From: Pusillimonas sp044464525
GTDB taxonomy: Bacteria > Pseudomonadota > Gammaproteobacteria > Burkholderiales > Burkholderiaceae_B
NCBI RefSeq assembly: GCF_044464525.1
Contig: NZ_JBIQLE010000008.1
Span: 1 to 64,000, forward strand
DNA length: 64,000 bases
Direction: 5' to 3'
Position 1 is the first letter of the stretch; each line of letters begins with the position of its first letter. The notes under the pieces were generated by a model. The model was not told where the DNA came from, made no database searches, and saw nothing but the letters and a program-made list of their open reading frames with translations. This document shows, piece after piece, positions 58,734 through 64,000 of the stretch. The position numbers and the translations under genes were made by a program.

Positions 58734-61700
58734 TGTGTGGCTTGCTGGTGGCTTTGCTGCACCATGCAGGATGGGCGAATCAGGACGATGCCAGCAAGGT
58801 GCTGATCGACCAGGGCAACTTCTGGCTTGAACGCAATGATGCCAAGCGCGCGACCGAGGCCTGGAACAAGCTGCTACTGACCAGCCCCAATAGTCCCGAT
58901 GCCTTGTACGGCCTTGCGAAAGTGGAATTGAACGCCCAGCGCATCCCGCAGGCCCGGGTGTACCTCGAGCGCCTGAAACAGGTCCGGCCCGACAGCCCCC
59001 TGATCGCCAAGCTCGAGCAGGAAATCTCCCTGGGCTCCAGCAGCGGCGCGGCTTCGATTGCCGAGGCGCGCCGGCTGGCCAGAGCGGGCGAGCTGGACGA
59101 GGCCGTCGCCAAGTACCGGCAGGTTCTCGGCAACCAGCAGCCGGTCGGCGATCTCGGGCGCGAATACTACACCAATCTAGGCTATACGCAGGGTGGCCTT
59201 GGCGAAGCCATTGCGGGCCTACGGCGCCTGGCTGAACAGTCGCCCAACGACGCGCAGGTGAAACTGGCGCTGGCGCGCCACCTTGCCCGCAACGAACAGA
59301 CGCGCATCGAAGGCGTGGGCGGCCTCGAGGCGCTCTCCGTCCATCCCGACGTGGGGGCTGAGGCGACGCATAGCTGGCGCGAGGCCCTGACCTGGCTGAG
59401 CGCGTCCAGCTCGGCCGAACAGGCTCTGCTCACCAGTTATTTGAAGAAGCATCCCGACGATGCGGGAATCAACGAGCAATTGCAGCAAGGCGTGAAACAG
59501 GTTCGCCAGCAGGCGGCGCGGATCAGCCAAGCCAGCGCGCCGCGCAGCGATCCCTTGCGCGAGCGTACCGATGCGGCCATGAAATGGCTCAATGCGGGCG
59601 ACACGGTGCGCGCGCAGGCAGAGTTCGAGGCGGTGCTGAAGCAGCGTGCCAACGATTCCGAAGCCTTGGGCGGGCTGGGCATCGTGGCCATGCGGACCGG
59701 CAACTGGCAGCAGGCCAAAGACTACCTGACGCGAGCCCGCAAGGGCAATTCGGCGTGGCAGGCCACGCTCGACAGCGTGCAGTACTGGGTTGAGGTCGAC
59801 CAGGCGCGCGCGCTGCTGCGTTCGGGCAAGCTGGCCGAAGCGCGCAAGGTCGCCGATCGCGCGGCCAAGCGGGCTCCTAAAGAGGTGGCGGCCGAGGTGC
59901 TGCTGGCCGACATTCTGCTCGAAGAGGGCAAGACCGCCCAGGCGACCAAGGCGTATCGCGACGTGCTGGAGCGCAGGCCGGGCGATCCGCAGGCGCTGCA
60001 GGGCCTGGGGCAGGTTGCCCGCATGTCGGGCGATTACGCCGCGTCGCGCCGCATGCTCGAAGACGCATTGGCGCAAGATCCCGACAATCCCTGGCTGCGG
60101 TACCAACTGGCCCTGCTGTACCAGGACGCGGGCTACAAGACCGAGGCCCGCGGCCTGGTCGATGGCCTGCTGATGACCCACCCTAACGACCCCGACGCCT
60201 TGTACGTCAGCGCCTTGCTGGCTTCCGACAGCCAGCAGTGGCAGGCGACGCGCGACACGCTCGAGCGCATCCCGACCTCGCAGCGCACGGCGGCCATGAA
60301 CGAGCTGTACGCCAGGGCCAACCTGCAGGCGCAGATCGCCGAGGCCGGGCGCCTGGCCAAGGCCGGACGCAAGACAGAGGCGCTGAACTGGCTCGCGCAG
60401 GTGCAATCCGCCGCGGGCAACGATTTCGACGTCATCAACGCGGTGGCGCAGGCCTACGTACAAATGGGCGAAACCGCTCGCGGCGCCGCCCTGCTGCAGC
60501 CCTTGCGAGCGCAAGGGCAGGCGCGCAGCGCCGATGCATCGATCGCCTATGTCGGCCTGCTGCTGGCTTCGAATCAGGACGTCGAAGCGTCCGTCGTCCT
60601 GCGCCATCTGCACACGCAGAACCTGACGGGCGCGCAGCGCGCGTCTCTCGAGGACCTGACGGATTCCTATCGAGTCCGCCAGGCCGACGTGCTGGTCGAG
60701 CGGGGCGACCTGGTCGCCGCCTACGACATGGTGGCGCCGGTGCTCGCCCGCCAGCCCAACCAGCCGGACGCCATGGCGTCGCTCGCGCGCATGTATGCCG
60801 CCGCCGGCCAGGGCCAGCAGGCGCTGCAGTTGTACGAAACAGTCTTGCGCAACGATCCCAACAATCCTCATCTGCACCTCGGTCTCGCCCAGGTGTCCCA
60901 GCAACTGAAGAACCATCGCCAAGCGCGCAATGAAGCCGACATCGCGGTGTCGCTCGCGCCCGAAGACATCGACGTGCTGACTGGCGCTGCGCAGGTGTAC
61001 CGCCTGTCCGGCGACACGAGCGAGGCGGCCAAGCTCATCCAAAGGGCCATGGCCCTGGAGTCGCGCGGGTCTCCCCTGGCCTATGGACAGTATGCGGCCG
61101 GCCCCGCGGCCTCGTCGTCGGCCAATCCTTTCGTGGGGCTTCCCGGCCAGCGCAGCAATTCATCGCTCGATGGAGGGCAAGGCCGCCCGCCGGCGCCGAT
61201 GCCGGCGGCCGCGCAGCCATATGCCGGCGCGGTTCCGATCCCCGTCAATGGCCAGTCTTACGGTGCGGCGGCCCAACCGCCCGCCGCGCAGCAGGCCTAT
61301 TCGGCCGCTGTGCCGCCTCCGGTGCAGCAGGCGGCGCCGATACCGTATCAGCCAACGATTCCCGCCGGCGCCATGCCGTTCGTGCCGGCGCAGGCCGCCG
61401 CCCCGGGCGCTTACGGGGCCGTGCCCATGCCGGCCGGCCAGGCCGGCAACCCGTTTGCCTCGGCCGGCCAGGTGGCCTATGCACCGCAGTCGGCGCTGGG
61501 CAGTGAGCTCGACGCCATCATGCAGGAGCGCAGCGGGCATTTTTCGGGCGGCGCCGAGTTCCGCAGTCGCAGTGGCGAAGCGGGCACCGGCAAGCTCGAT
61601 GAACTGCAATTGCCGCTGGAAGTCAGCTTTCCGGCCGGCAACGGACGCGTGAACCTGCGCGCCACCCCCGTCTCGATCAGTTCGGGCTCGCAGGGCGCCC

Positions 61701-62698
61701 ATGCGGCCTTGACGCCGCCTCCGGCGGGCATGGAGATCGCCAACCTGAATCCCTATGCGATCGACAACGATACGCAGAATGGCGTGGGCTTTTCGGTCGG
61801 CTATGAGGGCCGGGGATTCGAGCTGGACGCGGGGGTCACGCCCCTGGGCTTCCAGCACACCGATTTTACGGGCGGCGCCTTGGTGCAGGGCACGCTTGAC
61901 GACGCCGGCACGGTCGGCTACCGCGTCGACGTGTCGCGCCGTCCGGTTACGGACAGCGTGCTGTCCTTCGCCGGACGCCGCCATCGCAGTGAAGACCTGG
62001 AGTGGGGCGGGGTATCGGCCACCGGCGCGCGGGCGACGCTGTCCAAGGACTTCGGCGACGCCGGCATCTATGGCGCCGTCGCCTGGCACACCCTGCGCGG
62101 CAACAACGTGGCGTCCAATAACCGCAAGGAGTTCAACGCCGGCGCGTACTTCCATGTGATTGACGAGCTGGACAGCAAGCTGACTACCGGCGTCAACGTG
62201 AACGCGGCTTTCTACGACAAGAACCTCAGCTACTACACCTACGGCCACGGCGGGTACTTCAGCCCGAAGCATTACTATGCGCTTAGCGTCCCTGTTACCT
62301 GGGCGCAGCGTTCGGGCAAGTTCAGTTACCGCGTGGATGGCTCGATAGGCCTGCAGACCTTCAAGCAGGACGATGCGGCGGTATTCCCGACGCGCTCCGA
62401 TCTCCAGGCCCAGGTGCAGGCCGTCGGCGCGGATCTGCCGGGAATCTACGGCATGCAAGAGGGCGTTTACCGCGGTCAGAGCAAGACCGGCGTCAGCTAC
62501 AACGTCAAGGCCACGGCCGAGTACCGGGTGGACCCCAAGCTTGCGCTGGGCGCGACAATCGGGGCCGATAACGCCAGCGACTACAAGCAATGGATGGGCG
62601 GCGTCTACTTACGCTATTACTTCCATCCCCAGAGCGGTTTGCTGGACCTGCCCATCAAGCCCCATCGTACAACCAATGGCGACACCTTCGGTCGGTGA
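58712..62698 (+). CDS. bcsC1: Cellulose synthase outer-membrane export protein BcsC, copy 1
   Basis: A 1328-residue protein from ATG at 58712 (a GTG at 58700 is possible). A signal peptide of about 23 residues is followed by a long row of TPR helices (about 25-780) with clear repeats such as LLTSPNSPDALYGLAKVEL and VLERRPGDPQALQGLGQVARM. Residues about 790-930 are a proline/alanine/glutamine-rich linker, unusually long for the family. The outer-membrane barrel lies at about 935-1328 (SAEFRSRSGEAGTGKLDELQLPLE ... YLRYYFHPQSGLLDLP). It forms the outer pore for the glucan. Confidence 0.93.
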   Translation: MRRYNRLMCGLLVALLHHAGWANQDDASKVLIDQGNFWLERNDAKRATEAWNKLLLTSPNSPDALYGLAKVELNAQRIPQARVYLERLKQVRPDSPLIAKLEQEISLGSSSGAASIAEARRLARAGELDEAVAKYRQVLGNQQPVGDLGREYYTNLGYTQGGLGEAIAGLRRLAEQSPNDAQVKLALARHLARNEQTRIEGVGGLEALSVHPDVGAEATHSWREALTWLSASSSAEQALLTSYLKKHPDDAGINEQLQQGVKQVRQQAARISQASAPRSDPLRERTDAAMKWLNAGDTVRAQAEFEAVLKQRANDSEALGGLGIVAMRTGNWQQAKDYLTRARKGNSAWQATLDSVQYWVEVDQARALLRSGKLAEARKVADRAAKRAPKEVAAEVLLADILLEEGKTAQATKAYRDVLERRPGDPQALQGLGQVARMSGDYAASRRMLEDALAQDPDNPWLRYQLALLYQDAGYKTEARGLVDGLLMTHPNDPDALYVSALLASDSQQWQATRDTLERIPTSQRTAAMNELYARANLQAQIAEAGRLAKAGRKTEALNWLAQVQSAAGNDFDVINAVAQAYVQMGETARGAALLQPLRAQGQARSADASIAYVGLLLASNQDVEASVVLRHLHTQNLTGAQRASLEDLTDSYRVRQADVLVERGDLVAAYDMVAPVLARQPNQPDAMASLARMYAAAGQGQQALQLYETVLRNDPNNPHLHLGLAQVSQQLKNHRQARNEADIAVSLAPEDIDVLTGAAQVYRLSGDTSEAAKLIQRAMALESRGSPLAYGQYAAGPAASSSANPFVGLPGQRSNSSLDGGQGRPPAPMPAAAQPYAGAVPIPVNGQSYGAAAQPPAAQQAYSAAVPPPVQQAAPIPYQPTIPAGAMPFVPAQAAAPGAYGAVPMPAGQAGNPFASAGQVAYAPQSALGSELDAIMQERSGHFSGGAEFRSRSGEAGTGKLDELQLPLEVSFPAGNGRVNLRATPVSISSGSQGAHAALTPPPAGMEIANLNPYAIDNDTQNGVGFSVGYEGRGFELDAGVTPLGFQHTDFTGGALVQGTLDDAGTVGYRVDVSRRPVTDSVLSFAGRRHRSEDLEWGGVSATGARATLSKDFGDAGIYGAVAWHTLRGNNVASNNRKEFNAGAYFHVIDELDSKLTTGVNVNAAFYDKNLSYYTYGHGGYFSPKHYYALSVPVTWAQRSGKFSYRVDGSIGLQTFKQDDAAVFPTRSDLQAQVQAVGADLPGIYGMQEGVYRGQSKTGVSYNVKATAEYRVDPKLALGATIGADNASDYKQWMGGVYLRYYFHPQSGLLDLPIKPHRTTNGDTFGR
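61080..61500 (+). repeat. Pro/Ala/Gln-rich low-complexity segment in bcsC1
   Basis: Residues about 790-930 of BcsC1 have short AAQPPAAQQAYS-like and PVQQAAPIPY-like runs, with MP(A/V)xAxA repeats. The segment sits between the TPR part and the barrel, so it likely spans peptidoglycan or lets the TPR part swing. GC is very high here. Confidence 0.7.
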
Positions 62699-62701
62699 GG
62701 G

Positions 62702-64000
62702 ATGCGTGAATATCACTGGCTAGTATGTGGACTGCTTGCGTCGATGTTGCTTCATGCGACGGAGGCGCAAGCAGATGATTCGCACGAGATACTGGTCAAG
62801 CAGGGCCATTTCTGGTTGGAGCGCGACGACGGCAAGCGCGCCGCCGAGGTCTGGAACAAGCTGTTTCTGATCAGCCCAGACCACCCCGAGGCCCTGTACG
62901 GCCTGGCGACCATCGAGCTGAAGGCCGGGCGCATCGAGCCCGCAAGGGATTATCTACGGCGCTTGGAACAGGCGCACTCCGGTCATCCACTGGTCGCCCA
63001 GCTCGAGCAGGACCTCCTGCTCAGTTCCGAGCGGAACAAAGCCCTGCTGGCGCAGGCGCGCCAGGCGGTGGCGGAGTCGGACGTCGACGAAGCGGCCAAA
63101 AAATACCGGGATGCGCTCGGAGACCGCCTGCCGGTCGGCGAGGTGGGGCGCGATTACTACCATCGCCTGGGCTATACCGAGGGCGGCCTGCTCGAGGCGA
63201 TCGACGGCTTGCGGCGCCTCGAGGCCCAAACCCCGCGCGATCCCTTGTTGCAGTTGGCCCTGGCCCGCCACCTGGCACGTAACGAGCCGACCCGTCTCGA
63301 AGCGATAGGCCGCCTTGCCCGCCTGTCGACGAACTATGACGTGGGCAGCGAAGCCACCGAGAGCTGGCGCGACGCGCTGCTGTGGCTGGGCAAGCCCACG
63401 GCCGAACACAGGCCTCTATACGCTACCTACGTCGAACTGTATCCCCATGACGAGGAAATACGCGCGTTGCTCCAGCGGGCGTCCCAGGCGGGAACGCAGG
63501 CGGCCGGTGCTCCGCCCAAGCCCGATCCGCTGCGCCTGCGCACCGACGCGGCCATGAAGCTGATCGAGTCCGGAAATCCCGCCCGCGCCCGGGTCGAATT
63601 CCAGGCGGTATTGGCGCAACGGCCTAACGATTCGGAAGCCCTGGGAGGCATGGGCGTGCTGTCGATGCGCGAAGGCAACTGGGGGCAGGCCCACGATTAT
63701 CTCGTTCGGGCGCGGCGGGGCAATGCCGCATGGCAGTCCTCGCTTTCCATCGCGCAGTACTGGGTGGACGTCGAGCGGGCGCGAGGCCTGGTGCAACAGG
63801 GCAAGATCGCCGAGGCCCGCACGTTGGCCGATAGCCTGGTCAAGCGCAATTCGAACGAGGCCGCCGCCAAGGATCTGCTGGCGGAGATCCTGGTAGCTCA
63901 AGGTGAGGCGAAGGGAGCGATAGCGATCTACCGCGAAGCCCTGGGACGCCGCCCCGACGATGCCGAACTGCGCTTCCGGCTGGCGCGGCTTTACCAGCAG
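62702..64000 (+). CDS. bcsC2: Second BcsC-type TPR export protein, 5' part
   Basis: The frame stays open from ATG at 62702 to the window edge, 433 codons. The start lies 3 bases after the bcsC1 stop, with gagg just before. The N-terminus is a signal peptide (about 1-24, ending TEAQA) and the TPR rows align with BcsC1: FWLERDDGKRAAEVWNKLFLISPDHPEALYGLATIELK parallels FWLERNDAKRATEAWNKLLLTSPNSPDALYGLAKVEL. KPDPLRLRTDAAMKLIESGNPARARVEFQAVLAQRPNDSEALGGMGVLSMREGNWGQA also has its match in copy 1. Whether a barrel follows is not visible. Confidence 0.88.
   Translation, partial: MREYHWLVCGLLASMLLHATEAQADDSHEILVKQGHFWLERDDGKRAAEVWNKLFLISPDHPEALYGLATIELKAGRIEPARDYLRRLEQAHSGHPLVAQLEQDLLLSSERNKALLAQARQAVAESDVDEAAKKYRDALGDRLPVGEVGRDYYHRLGYTEGGLLEAIDGLRRLEAQTPRDPLLQLALARHLARNEPTRLEAIGRLARLSTNYDVGSEATESWRDALLWLGKPTAEHRPLYATYVELYPHDEEIRALLQRASQAGTQAAGAPPKPDPLRLRTDAAMKLIESGNPARARVEFQAVLAQRPNDSEALGGMGVLSMREGNWGQAHDYLVRARRGNAAWQSSLSIAQYWVDVERARGLVQQGKIAEARTLADSLVKRNSNEAAAKDLLAEILVAQGEAKGAIAIYREALGRRPDDAELRFRLARLYQQ

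Noticed and set aside
59219..61042. A 607-codon open frame on the minus strand
   Set aside because: It is opposite the TPR part of bcsC1 and has the same shadow composition. BcsC1 has full family support.
58780..61060. Repetitive codons in bcsC1 as a possible tandem DNA repeat
   Set aside because: The periodicity is that of degenerate TPR helices; DNA copies are not near identical.
61160..62590. A 476-codon minus-strand frame
   Set aside because: It mirrors the linker and barrel of bcsC1 and shows Arg/Gly/His-rich noise.

Overview
The window reads as a chromosome segment of a betaproteobacterium of the order Burkholderiales, most likely family Alcaligenaceae (Bordetella/Achromobacter/Pusillimonas relatives). 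The basis is the order smr-trxB-ftsK-lolA-rarA-serS, the GC-rich codon use of the core genes, and the cellulose operon order with bcsP and bcsQ upstream of bcsA. The genus cannot be fixed from the sequence alone. No rRNA and no CRISPR array were seen; one tRNA (Ser, anticodon CGA) is present.

Region 1 (1 to about 15,540) is a mobile element of visibly lower GC, open at the left edge. A tightly packed rightward operon holds small unknown proteins, an AlpA-type regulator, a toprim primase, a DUF927 helicase-like ATPase and an OB-fold ssDNA-binding protein. A leftward ribbon-helix-helix (Arc-like) repressor and a small membrane protein follow. Divergent from the repressor are two virion-ejection-type genes, the second starting with a lambda-endolysin-like transglycosylase domain. 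Two leftward accessory genes come next (one DUF2569-like membrane protein), then a noncoding region with seven GTTACC/GGTAAC words and a 64-base duplication. No terminase, portal, capsid, tail or integrase gene is inside the window. The element is either a defective prophage or a P4-like satellite that carries ejection proteins.

Region 2 (15.6-20.9 kb) is a catabolic/uptake island: a FadR-type GntR regulator divergent from a DUF1989 protein, a RidA-family deaminase and a TRAP transporter (DctP, DctQ, DctM). Two TTGTATACAA palindromes lie between regulator and operon. Region 3 (21.1-29.7 kb) has tehB, an iron-siderophore ABC importer (FecBCDE type), a PadR regulator next to a siderophore-interacting ferric reductase (YqjI/YqjH-like pair), an EmrE-type pump, a DUF1488-like protein, a DUF502 membrane protein and a cytochrome b561. 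A candidate small RNA or attenuated leader with a strong U8 terminator sits upstream of the cytochrome.

Region 4 (30-48.5 kb) is mostly core: acylphosphatase, a Tat-type esterase, the smr-trxB-ftsK-lolA-rarA-serS block, a small EF-hand membrane protein, two MFS transporters, tRNA-Ser, formamidase, 3-hydroxybutyrate dehydrogenase, yaaA and a FUSC/YccS transporter. Region 5 (49-64 kb, running off the right edge) is a bacterial cellulose operon, bcsD-bcsP-bcsQ-bcsA-bcsB1-bcsB2-bcsZ-bcsC1-bcsC2. One synthase is accompanied by two full-length, divergent BcsB proteins and two BcsC-type export proteins. This duplicated periplasmic/outer-membrane set is the most distinctive feature of the window, together with the ejection-protein-bearing element.
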